A stretch of DNA of 33,574 nucleotides from Celeribacter halophilus (GTDB lineage: Bacteria > Pseudomonadota > Alphaproteobacteria > Rhodobacterales > Rhodobacteraceae): NCBI RefSeq assembly GCF_900114135.1, contig NZ_FORY01000026.1:1-33574 (forward strand), given 5' to 3'. The notes beneath the pieces are model-generated. The model had not been told where the DNA came from. It saw only the letters and a list, made by a program, of their open reading frames with translations, and made no database searches. Both the position numbers and the translations under genes were made by a program. Shown here piece after piece: positions 1 through 7,339 of the stretch (the stretch's first letter is position 1; each line of letters begins with the position of its first letter).

Positions 1-1329
1 GTGTTCAGAACGCCGTCAATTCTCCATAGAGAAAGGGATATGCCACATGACGAAGACTACCATCACCAGCTTGCCTGATCCATCCGGATTTTCGATTGAC
101 CCGCTGACCGAGATTTTACGATCCGGCGCGCGGCAACTCATTGAGCAAGCCGTTGAAGCTGAACTGGCCGCAATATTGGAGGCCTACAAACATGAAACCA
201 CGGAAGAAGGCCGCGCCCGCCTTGTCCGGCATGGGTATTTGCCTGAACGCGAGGTGATGACCGGGATCGGCCCTGTGAAGGTGCAAGTGCCTCGGGTGCG
301 TGACCGTGGTGAGGCGGCCGAGAAAGTCCGGTTTACGTCATCGATTTTGCCTCCCTATCTGCGCAAGGCCAAGTCGCTCGAAGAATTGCTGCCTTGGTTA
401 TATTTGAAGGGCATTTCCACCGGCGACTTCCTGGAGGCGCTGGCAGCTCTCCTCGGGCCGAACGCAGCGGGTCTATCATCAACGACCATCTCGCGGCTCA
501 AGGCTGAATGGTGGGAAGAATATGAGCAATGGCAACGCCGGGATCTGAGCGCGCGTCGGTTTGTATATGTCTGGGCCGACGGCGTCTATTTCCAGCCACG
601 TATGGCTGAAGAAAAGCAATGCGTTCTGGTTCTTATCGGGGCTGACGAGTGGGGCCGAAAAGAGGTCTTGGGCCTCGTGGACGGCTTTAGAGAAAGCACC
701 CAGAGTTGGCGCGAGCTGCTGCTTGACCTGAAACGCCGAGGTTTGAACAAGGCTCCGGATTTGGCCATTGGTGACGGGGCGCTCGGCTTCTGGGCGGCGT
801 TGCGGGAAGTCTTCGGCACCACCCGCGAACAACGCTGTTGGTTCCACAAAACCGGGAATGTCCTCAACGCGATGCCGAAATCTCTGCATGCAAAGGCCAA
901 AGGTCATTTGCACGATATCTGGCAGGCGGAGACGAAAGCAGATGCTGAGGCGGCTTTCGATTTCTTCGTCGCAGCTTATGGTGTGAAGTATGAAAAAGCG
1001 GCAGCCAAGCTGATCAAGGATCGCGACGTTTTATTGAGCTTCTATGACTTCCCCGCTGAGCATTGGAAGCACATCAGGACTTCGAACCCAATCGAAAGCA
1101 TGTTCGCAACGGTTCGCCATCGCACTGGCAAAACCAAAGGCTGCCTAAGCCGCAAGACCGGCCTTGCAATGGCCTTCCGGCTGATGATGTCGGCACAAGC
1201 CAAATGGCGAAAATTGGACGGCGCAAATCGTTTGCCGGAAATCATCGAAGGGATTGCGTTTAAAGACGGGATCAAGCAACTTCAAAATGCCGCCTGATCT
1301 CTGGCGTCACCAACTTTTGGGCATAGCTC
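1..1329 (+). mobile_element. IS256-family insertion sequence, left end outside the window
   Basis: The element consists of one mutator-type transposase gene followed by about 30 bases that end in an outward end sequence typical of the IS256 family (read inward on the minus strand as GAGCTATGCCCAAAAGTTGG, 1329 down to 1310). The left inverted repeat is not visible because the window begins only 46 bases before the transposase start. The right boundary at 1329 is supported by the reading frame of the adjacent minus-strand gene, which passes into element sequence at that point. The target duplication cannot be checked. Confidence 0.85.
47..1297 (+). CDS. IS256-family (mutator-type) DDE transposase
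   Basis: This 416-residue protein is full length for the family and catalyses cut-and-copy movement of the element on its DNA ends. The DDE triad can be placed at Asp178 (in WADGVYFQ), Asp243 (in AIGDGALGFW) and Glu350 (in TSNPIESMFATVRHRT); the last block is the family hallmark. The CWFHKTGN block at about 264-271 is also typical. A purine-rich AAAGGGA precedes the ATG, supporting this start. No frameshift or stop is present, so the enzyme could be active. The gene is the only one in the element. Confidence 0.95.
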   Translation: MTKTTITSLPDPSGFSIDPLTEILRSGARQLIEQAVEAELAAILEAYKHETTEEGRARLVRHGYLPEREVMTGIGPVKVQVPRVRDRGEAAEKVRFTSSILPPYLRKAKSLEELLPWLYLKGISTGDFLEALAALLGPNAAGLSSTTISRLKAEWWEEYEQWQRRDLSARRFVYVWADGVYFQPRMAEEKQCVLVLIGADEWGRKEVLGLVDGFRESTQSWRELLLDLKRRGLNKAPDLAIGDGALGFWAALREVFGTTREQRCWFHKTGNVLNAMPKSLHAKAKGHLHDIWQAETKADAEAAFDFFVAAYGVKYEKAAAKLIKDRDVLLSFYDFPAEHWKHIRTSNPIESMFATVRHRTGKTKGCLSRKTGLAMAFRLMMSAQAKWRKLDGANRLPEIIEGIAFKDGIKQLQNAA

Positions 1330-1680
1330 GACAGATTCCGCGCTACTTTCGAGCCACATTTTTCTGCCTGAAGAAATTTCGTCAGGGGTTAGTCCGTGTA
1401 GCTCCCCTCTGAGCTCAAAGGTCCCCGCTCCTTGAAAGCAAATTCTAGCAAAGTAGTCCTCACCTAACCGGCTAAACTTGTCTTCACAGCTTTCACACAG
1501 CAGTTTTTGTTTGAGTTGTTTCGAGGTTCTGACCGCTGTACCTCGCATGTGATCAACGTGGATCAGATCACTTTCAAATGGTTCGCCAGCCCTTCCTGCA
1601 GCCCTATACATGCTCTGTGGCATGATGTGACTGTTTTTCAGTTCCCGCTCTTGTAAACAAAGCGCGCAGTTTTTGGGCAT
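1330..1680 (-). pseudogene. Cys-rich HNH-like protein, C-terminus removed by the IS256 element
   Basis: The N-terminal part has a CALC zinc-knuckle-like motif, then NSHIMPQSMYR and later LLCESCEDKFSR. This CxxC...SHI(I/M)P...CxxCE layout resembles HNH-type zinc nuclease-like proteins that are usually well over 200 residues. The likely start is the ATG at 1680 (MPKNCALC); the frame is open further upstream to 1755 but has no conserved look there. After about 117 residues the frame runs into the IS256 end at 1329 and stops at 1282 with IS-encoded residues (CPKVGDARDQAAF). The native C-terminus is therefore lost. Function unknown; a nuclease role is an inference from the Cys/His pattern. Confidence 0.6.
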
Positions 1681-1885
1681 GAAGAACTCTATGAACGTTT
1701 GGTTGGTTTTGACCGAGATCAACTCCTCAGATCCCAATGTGGACTTTGGCTGCAAAGCAGAAAATTGTCAAAGTGGGCTCTTTTGAGACTTTCACCGCAG
1801 CACCCATGCACAGCAGCTACGCGCAGGGAAGTGACGCCGCCAAAATGAATGGAACTCATCCGGACAGGTGATCTGAATCCGCGTC

Positions 1886-2818
1886 TCAGTGATGTTTGGG
1901 CGCGTCACGGCGCAGTGTGTCAGAAGGGCGTTCGCCAAACATGGCGCGATAGGTCTGTGAAAACCGACCCCAATGGTAATAGCCAAATTCCATGCTGATA
2001 TCCGACACTTTCGTGTCACGCGGGTCTGACAGGCGGAGGCGACGATGCACTTCGCTCAGACGGCGCCCTTTGAGCATATCGTCTAACGTCATCTCTGTTC
2101 GTTCCAGACAGCAGGCACGCAGATCCGCACGATTTCGGTCCAACAGTTTTGATAAATGGTTGACGCTGAGCTTTTCAAAAGGAAGTGTGTCGCAAGCCAC
2201 AAGAATATCCGACATCAGCCCGCGCGGAGATTTGCGTTGGCGTTGTCGCGTGGCGTCGCGCGCCCATAGCGAAATGCGGTCGATCAGGAGATCCGGAGCC
2301 AGATCGAGAACGGGTTGTTGCGCCAACCCCTGTCGCGCACTCTCTATCAGCGTCAACATCCAGTCTGCGATGCCATGGCCTGCCTGCGGAGGAATAGGGT
2401 TTGACCCTCTTGCGATCTCTTCCGACAGGGCGTTTTCGGCAAGGGTGAGCATGATGAAATCCGCATGGCTGTCGGTGAAGATGTGATACTCTTCATCTGC
2501 GACATGGATCATGCCCGTGCCCGCGCCGATTGCATTGTCCTGTCCCGCCATGGAAAGTCGTTGACCAAGCGAAAACCCGACGCAGATGGCGCCATCGGGG
2601 ACACGGTAGAAATTCTCCATCTTTTGGTTCATTGTCTCGCGGCAGAGCGAGATTTGATGCCATTCCAATATCGCAATGTGCCCCTCGAACGCCCCCGGAG
2701 ACAATTGCCGATACAGCTGTTTCCAGCCGTCGAGTCCACGTTCTTGATCGACGAAGTTGTCATATTGCACTTCTCTCACGAGGGTCTTGGTCTTGAGGTG
2801 TGTGTGCATTGTAAGCAT
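1886..2818 (-). CDS. AraC-family transcriptional regulator
   Basis: This 310-residue protein has an N-terminal effector/dimerisation region and a C-terminal AraC-type double helix-turn-helix at roughly residues 205-300. The end carries the typical second-helix signature (DISMEFGYYHWGRFSQTYRAMFGERPSDTLRR). It lies divergent from the amine dehydrogenase operon, with 182 bases between the two starts, so it is the obvious candidate activator of that operon; this is inferred from position. ATG codons at 2818 and 2809 are both possible starts. The N-terminal half resembles amine- or alcohol-responsive AraC regulators only in general layout, and the inducer is unknown. Confidence 0.88.
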   Translation of the reverse strand: MLTMHTHLKTKTLVREVQYDNFVDQERGLDGWKQLYRQLSPGAFEGHIAILEWHQISLCRETMNQKMENFYRVPDGAICVGFSLGQRLSMAGQDNAIGAGTGMIHVADEEYHIFTDSHADFIMLTLAENALSEEIARGSNPIPPQAGHGIADWMLTLIESARQGLAQQPVLDLAPDLLIDRISLWARDATRQRQRKSPRGLMSDILVACDTLPFEKLSVNHLSKLLDRNRADLRACCLERTEMTLDDMLKGRRLSEVHRRLRLSDPRDTKVSDISMEFGYYHWGRFSQTYRAMFGERPSDTLRRDAPKHH

Positions 2819-2905
2819 CCGATATTGAATGTTTTTCTTCCTTCAAGACGCATTGAATAGGGGACGTCAAGCGTGGCGGAGCCCAAAGTGGCCAGATTTA
2901 CAGGA

Positions 2906-2922
2906 CGCATATTTTATGTGCG
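2906..2922. promoter_or_regulatory. Imperfect palindrome in the araC/aauB divergent promoter region
   Basis: CGCATAT-TTT-ATGTGCG forms two 7-base arms with one mismatch around a 3-base spacer. It lies 79 bases before the heavy-chain start, in the 182-base space between divergent genes. Two copies of ATTGAAT (2824-2830 and 2852-2858) lie nearer the regulator. Either could be an operator; none has been tested. Confidence 0.3.
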
Positions 2923-3000
2923 AAATAGTAGGATCAAAGCGGATAGCGCGGGCTGATCGCCAGCGCCTAAGGTGATCGCGAGACCATCACCAGGAGACAG

Positions 3001-4140
3001 ATGATGAAATCTACAACCGCCGCTTTTGTGGCGCTTGTTGCGCTGACCGGACCGGCTTTCGCACAAGACGCCATTGAACCCGAAACACTCACCGTGAAGG
3101 AAACGATCGACGAAGGACCGAACCTGTTCGTGCTCAGTCAGGAGTGGAAAGGTCCGTCCTCGATCAACGTGTTGGGCGCTGAAGACTTTACGATGAAGGG
3201 GAATATGGGGCCGGGCACCACCGCACAGATGGTACTTTCTGTCGATGGCAAGACGATGTACACCACCTCGGTCTATTTTGAACGCTACACTTATGGCCCG
3301 ATCACTAACGTCTTCCACACTTGGGACGTTGACACGCTCAAGATCATAAGCGAATTCGAGTTCGGCGATAAAATGGCCCATGTGGAAAGCCAGCCAGCGC
3401 TGCTCGCGCTGTCCTACGATGAGGCCTATGCGCTTGCTCAGAACGCGACGCCCGCGACCTCCGTGTCGGTGATCGACATCGCCGCGGGCGCCACGTTGAC
3501 CGAAATTCCGACGCCGGGCTGCTGGGGCATCTTCCCATCCACATCTGGCATGAAATTCACCACGATCTGCGGTGATGGCACCTTCCAGACTTATTCTTAT
3601 GCCGCCGATGGCACTTTTGGCGATCCGGGCAAGTCGGAGAAGATCTTTGACGTCGATGATGACGCGCTCTTCACAAATGGCGTGCGTGTGGGGGAGACCC
3701 TCGTTTACGTGTCCTATAACGGCAACCTCTATGTCGTCGATGACAGCGGTGAGTTGCCAGTACTGTCTGAGACCATCGCCCTGACAGAAGGCGTTCTGGG
3801 TAAATGGGCGCCGTCCGGCTCCGAGCTGATCGCCTATAACGCACCGACCAACACCGCTTTCGTGCTCATGCACTCCGGATCCTATGATGGGTCGCACAAA
3901 AACGGTGCGGAGCAAATCTGGGCCGTGGATATGGACAGCAAGACCGTCGTGGGTCGCGCCACCGCGCATCATGAAAACAGCATTCTCGTGACACAAACCG
4001 AAGAGCCGATGCTCTACGGCGCCAACGAGGACGGTGACGTCTATCTCTACACCATCGACATGGGCGACGAGGTCTTCCTCGAGCAGACCGAAGAGTTCAA
4101 CATCGCAGGCTGGCCAACCATCATGGAGCTGGATCGCTGA
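3001..4140 (+). CDS. aauB: Aromatic amine dehydrogenase-like heavy (alpha) chain, periplasmic beta-propeller
   Basis: The heavy chain forms a seven-bladed beta-propeller that pairs with the TTQ light chain to oxidise primary amines to aldehydes and ammonia in the periplasm. The 379-residue protein begins with a Sec signal peptide (cleavage likely after GPAFA, about residue 21). Blocks NATPATSVSVID, CWGIFP, TICGDGTF and AEQIWAVD fit the aromatic amine dehydrogenase (AauB) pattern better than the methylamine dehydrogenase (MauB) pattern as I remember them. AGGAG at 2992-2996 lies 4 bases from the first ATG and 7 from the second (3004), so the second may be the true start. The gene is first in the operon; its stop shares one base with the next ATG. 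A methylamine dehydrogenase is the alternative call. Confidence 0.88.
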   Translation: MMKSTTAAFVALVALTGPAFAQDAIEPETLTVKETIDEGPNLFVLSQEWKGPSSINVLGAEDFTMKGNMGPGTTAQMVLSVDGKTMYTTSVYFERYTYGPITNVFHTWDVDTLKIISEFEFGDKMAHVESQPALLALSYDEAYALAQNATPATSVSVIDIAAGATLTEIPTPGCWGIFPSTSGMKFTTICGDGTFQTYSYAADGTFGDPGKSEKIFDVDDDALFTNGVRVGETLVYVSYNGNLYVVDDSGELPVLSETIALTEGVLGKWAPSGSELIAYNAPTNTAFVLMHSGSYDGSHKNGAEQIWAVDMDSKTVVGRATAHHENSILVTQTEEPMLYGANEDGDVYLYTIDMGDEVFLEQTEEFNIAGWPTIMELDR

Positions 4141-4667
4141 TGGGAGACCTGTCGCACCTCACCTCTGCAACTTTGACGAGCTTTCTCGTGCTCGTCTTGG
4201 CGCGCGCGGCCTTACACAAATGGCAGGCCTACTATGAAACGGTGGGATTTGCTCAGGGCTATGGGCTTGTGCCGCGTCATATGGTGCCAGTGATCGTGCG
4301 CGGACTGATGGGGGCCGAGATCCTCTCCGTCCTCGCGCTCCTCACCCCCTTCACTCGTCCCTTCGGCGGGCTGATGGCGGCAGGTTTGTTCCTGGGCTAC
4401 GGCGCTTTAATGGCGGCGGCTTTGCTTCGGGGGCAGACTGAGATCGACTGTGGCTGCGGTGGCACGCCTCAGATCGTCTCGGGATTGACCCTCGGGCGCA
4501 ATGCCGTGCTGACCGTTATGGCGCTCGCCGTCGCGATGATCACCACAGGGCCGCTTGGTGCGATGGGGGCAATCATTGCGATAACCGCCGGGATCGCGCT
4601 TTTCGCAATCTACGGCGTGGCAGAAAAACTCGCTTCCCATCTCCCCCACATCCGGCAGGCCGGATGA
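4140..4667 (+). CDS. aauE: MauE/AauE-like membrane protein for amine dehydrogenase maturation
   Basis: This 175-residue integral membrane protein has about four to five hydrophobic segments and the MauE hallmark DCGCGG near residues 101-106, where paired cysteines face the periplasm. Family members are needed, together with MauD, for export, folding and disulphide formation of the Cys-rich light chain. The ATG overlaps the heavy-chain stop (TGATG), so translation is probably coupled. The gene sits in the canonical order heavy chain, E, D, light chain. The assignment rests on motif and context. Confidence 0.88.
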   Translation: MGDLSHLTSATLTSFLVLVLARAALHKWQAYYETVGFAQGYGLVPRHMVPVIVRGLMGAEILSVLALLTPFTRPFGGLMAAGLFLGYGALMAAALLRGQTEIDCGCGGTPQIVSGLTLGRNAVLTVMALAVAMITTGPLGAMGAIIAITAGIALFAIYGVAEKLASHLPHIRQAG

Positions 4668-4683
4668 GAGAGGACAGAACGAT

Positions 4684-5301
4684 ATGAACATACTTATCTT
4701 TTCCAACATCGCCCTGTGGGTTGTCGTGCTGGTGCAGATCGCGATCATCTTCGCGCTCGCCCGCCAAATCGGCATCCTGTTTGAGCGGGTCTCTCCGGTG
4801 GGCGCTATGATTTCGGACAGCGGACCGGACATTGGCGAAACCGTGCCGCAGATGACTCTCCCCAATCTCAACGGGTCTGAATTTGCACTGGGCGGACCAG
4901 ACGGACGGGCGCTGCTTGTGTTCTTCCTCTCGACTACCTGTCCGATCTGCAAGGCGCTCTTGCCTGCGATCAAATCGATCCGGGACGATGAACATGGCTG
5001 GCTCGATGTCGCGTTGGCTTCCGATGGGCGCGAAGCGGCGCACCGTCGGCTCATCGAGGCGGAGCATTTGCAAAGCTTCCCCTATGCGCTCTCCTCCGAC
5101 CTCGGCATGACCTTCAAGGTCGCTAAACTGCCCTTTGCTGTGCTCATCGGGCCAGACGGCAAGGTGCGCGCCAAGGGTCTCGTAAACTCTCGTGAACAGC
5201 TCGAAAGCCTGTTCACCGCCTCCGAGACCGGTATCCCCTCTTACCAGGCTGCGGTCGCCCACCAGATGGGTGCCACTCAATTTTCCTCCGAAAGGATCTG
5301 A
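4684..5301 (+). CDS. aauD: MauD/AauD-like thioredoxin-fold disulphide protein
   Basis: This 205-residue protein has one N-terminal membrane anchor (about residues 5-28) followed by a periplasmic thioredoxin-like domain with the redox motif Cys86-Pro-Ile-Cys89. A later segment, KLPFAVLIGPDG, supplies the expected cis-proline-like region. MauD proteins are thought to form or reshuffle the many disulphides of the light chain. AGAGAGGA precedes the ATG. The stop is 2 bases before the light-chain start, and the light-chain ribosome binding site lies inside this gene's end. Confidence 0.9.
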   Translation: MNILIFSNIALWVVVLVQIAIIFALARQIGILFERVSPVGAMISDSGPDIGETVPQMTLPNLNGSEFALGGPDGRALLVFFLSTTCPICKALLPAIKSIRDDEHGWLDVALASDGREAAHRRLIEAEHLQSFPYALSSDLGMTFKVAKLPFAVLIGPDGKVRAKGLVNSREQLESLFTASETGIPSYQAAVAHQMGATQFSSERI

Positions 5302-5303
5302 TT

Positions 5304-5825
5304 ATGACCAGACTGCTCGACAAACTTCTTAAGACCCTCGACAAAAGCGTCGAAACCGGTGCCCGCACCGCCGCACGCAACCTTGGCCGCCGCAGCTTCA
5401 TGGCAAAGGCTGGAGCTTCGGTTCTGGGCGCTGCCGTGGCGACCCCGATCCTGCCCTTTGACCGACGTGCCAATGCCTCTGAACTGCCGGAGGACGAATG
5501 CTCCTACTGGCGTCATTGTGCCCTCGATGGCAACCTCTGTTCCACTTCCGGTGGCTCTCTGACGCAATGTCCTCCGGGTTCGTCTGCTTCCTCCGTCTCC
5601 TGGGTCGGCACCTGTTCGAATCCGGATGACGGCAAAGACTACCTCGTCGCCTACAATGACTGTTGCGGCAAACCGCCGGTGGATTCCGCTGCCTTCTGCT
5701 ACACGTCTGAAGGTGAACGTCCGGGCTATCGCATGGGGCTCTACAACGACATCAACTGGTGCATGGCGAACACCGATAAGGGCTACCACTGCACGGTTTC
5801 CGTGGTTGTGGGCTTGGCGGAGTAA
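5304..5825 (+). CDS. aauA: Amine dehydrogenase light (beta) chain, TTQ-bearing, aromatic amine dehydrogenase type
   Basis: This 173-residue precursor carries the catalytic cofactor tryptophan tryptophylquinone. The TTQ tryptophans map to Trp100 (SWVGTC) and Trp152 (NWCMAN), with spacing almost as in Paracoccus methylamine dehydrogenase. Asp119 before Cys120-Cys121 and Asp75 in ALDGN match the conserved active-site and maturation acidic residues. A long N-region with twin arginines (Arg29-Arg30-Ser-Phe-Met) and a hydrophobic core gives a Tat-like signal, as in other light chains. The mature part has 10 cysteines (66, 72, 79, 89, 104, 120, 121, 132, 153, 163) rather than 12. AAAGGA lies 7 bases before the ATG. 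Blocks such as ERPGY and HCTVSVVVGLA favour the aromatic amine type. Confidence 0.93.
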   Translation: MTRLLDKLLKTLDKSVETGARTAARNLGRRSFMAKAGASVLGAAVATPILPFDRRANASELPEDECSYWRHCALDGNLCSTSGGSLTQCPPGSSASSVSWVGTCSNPDDGKDYLVAYNDCCGKPPVDSAAFCYTSEGERPGYRMGLYNDINWCMANTDKGYHCTVSVVVGLAE

Positions 5826-5831
5826 TCTGAC

Positions 5832-6281
5832 GTGCGCCATTTGACGACACTCACGGGGGCTGCGGCGATTACCACGGCCCTCCTCGTCCTCCCGGTCTCC
5901 GCCGAAACGCCGGAGGAGTTGTTCGAAATTCACTGCGCCGCCTGCCACAACACGGGCGGCATCGGCAATCCGGGCCTCGCCCCGCCGTTGAACCGCCCCG
6001 CCTTTTGGCAAGCCCTTGGCGACACCGCGCCCGAATATCTCGCCGGCGTGGTGGTGTCAGGAATGACGGGCAAACTGGATGTGCAGGACCAGATGTATAT
6101 AGGCCTCATCATGCCGCCTGTGGCCAGCACCACCGACGAGGAACTGGTCGAGATCGGCAATTGGGTGCTTCAAACGCTCGGTGAGACCGATGGCGCCATG
6201 ACGCAGGCTCGTCTTGATGCCACGCGGGAGGCTCGTCCCTCTCATGCCGATTTGCGGGCCATGCGCCCCTCTGTCGATTAA
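5832..6281 (+). CDS. Periplasmic monohaem cytochrome c of the amine dehydrogenase operon
   Basis: This 149-residue protein has a signal peptide (cleavage near VSA, residue 24) and one haem motif, Cys35-Ala-Ala-Cys-His39. Met94 in LIMPP is the likely sixth ligand, giving a class I fold. It starts with GTG 6 bases after the light-chain stop, so it is probably cotranslated. An electron-transfer role, accepting electrons from the dehydrogenase or passing them toward an oxidase, is inferred from position. No azurin or amicyanin gene is present to do this job in the window. Confidence 0.85.
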   Translation: MRHLTTLTGAAAITTALLVLPVSAETPEELFEIHCAACHNTGGIGNPGLAPPLNRPAFWQALGDTAPEYLAGVVVSGMTGKLDVQDQMYIGLIMPPVASTTDEELVEIGNWVLQTLGETDGAMTQARLDATREARPSHADLRAMRPSVD

Positions 6282-6305
6282 GCACTTGGACGGAAAGGAA
6301 TGAGC

Positions 6306-6761
6306 ATGCCTTTTTTGAAATCTCTGAGCGTTTTGATCGCGCTTCTGCCCGCCGCGCTTGCAGCCGCCGATCAACCCGCGCGTAGCCCGCACACGAATTA
6401 CATCCTGCGCTGTGCGGGTTGTCACGGGTTCGAGGGCTTAGGCACGACAGAGGGGGACATCCCGGCCTTTCCGGACAGTGTCGGCTACATTGCGGGCACC
6501 GAATTGGGCCGCACCTATATGATGCATGTGCCCGGCGTGGTCGGGTCGTCGCTCAATGATCGGGAGATCGCCGAAGTGATGAACTATGTGCTCGATGTCT
6601 GGGGCGAAACTGAGGGCGAGGCTCCGCCCGCCACGTTCACCGAAGAAGAAGTCACTCGCCGCCGCGTCGAACCTGTGCCTGACGTGGTGGCCTATCGTCG
6701 CCTTGTGGTGGATGAACTTTCCGCCATGGGGGTGACCGTCGCGGATTATCCATGGCCTTGA
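6306..6761 (+). CDS. Second monohaem cytochrome c-like protein of the operon
   Basis: A signal peptide is followed by one haem motif, CAGCH, with the tail of a class I cytochrome (REIAEVMNYVLDVWGE). A methionine pair in RTYMMHVPG may provide the axial ligand. The frame opens at an ATG at 6300, but AAGGA at 6295-6299 is only 0 bases from it and 6 bases from the ATG at 6306, so 6306 (MPFLKSLS) is preferred, giving 151 residues. It is the last gene of the operon, 24 bases after the first cytochrome. It probably shuttles or relays electrons from the dehydrogenase. Its partner is unknown. Confidence 0.85.
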   Translation: MPFLKSLSVLIALLPAALAAADQPARSPHTNYILRCAGCHGFEGLGTTEGDIPAFPDSVGYIAGTELGRTYMMHVPGVVGSSLNDREIAEVMNYVLDVWGETEGEAPPATFTEEEVTRRRVEPVPDVVAYRRLVVDELSAMGVTVADYPWP

Positions 6762-6783
6762 GATGCCTTGAGGAAATGGGCCA

Positions 6784-7006
6784 TCACACGGCCTTCACTG
6801 CGGGCAGAACATGGTTGCCCATCTCGTCAATCACCGATTGCGCCCCGCGCTACGAGGACAGGTTCTGTCTCAAACTTCTCGGTCGGGTTAAGGGGCAGGT
6901 CGATGGACATATTTATGCTGCCAAGCTCGCGAAGGTCTGGGGGCGGGCCTCCGGTCGGGCGTGCCGAAGCCTTCAAGATCAAGTTTAGAGTGCCATACCG
7001 CCGCAT
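6784..7006 (-). pseudogene. Decayed gene remnant, product not recognised
   Basis: On the minus strand an ATG at 7006 opens 59 protein-like codons (including DLRELGSINMSIDLPLNP) that stop at 6827. Shifting frame near 6840 gives a continuation, QSVIDEMGNHVLPAVKAV, that ends at a TGA at 6784. The two pieces together look like the C-terminus of one protein broken by a small frameshift. It is convergent with the cytochrome operon. The rest of 6762-7339 shows no convincing gene. I do not recognise the family. Confidence 0.3.
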
Positions 7007-7339
7007 GGCCGGCTTGCGCCTATCAACGACACTCGCGTTGGCCGCAGCGAATACAGGTGCAGCACATGCACTCGGCCCATAGCCGACCTTGGCCCAAAGA
7101 GCGGAAGCCGCATTGCGGCGTCACCGAAGCTGACATTCATGGATGGCGCTTTGAGAGATCTGATGTCCGCAATGCGAGACAAAGCGGACCTCGGAGCGAA
7201 CGTAGCATCTGATCGCTCGGCTGGCTTACGTGAGGATGGCCCTTACCGGCCATTCATCGTTTCCGATTGCACCTCAGTGCAGCTTCGCCAAGCCGGACTT
7301 TGGCTGCGTTTGCATTATCAGCTTTACGGTGAGAGATAG
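7007..7339. other. Non-coding or decayed stretch beside the RT island
   Basis: I see no ORF here with protein-like composition on either strand. Short open frames exist but overlap each other in several frames without ribosome binding sites. The base composition is like the GC-rich host genes. It separates the amine dehydrogenase operon from the reverse transcriptase unit and may be debris from earlier insertions. Confidence 0.5.

Noticed and set aside
2914-3996. 360-codon minus-strand frame opposite the amine dehydrogenase heavy chain
   Set aside because: Shadow of the heavy-chain gene, which has a signal peptide, conserved motifs and operon context.
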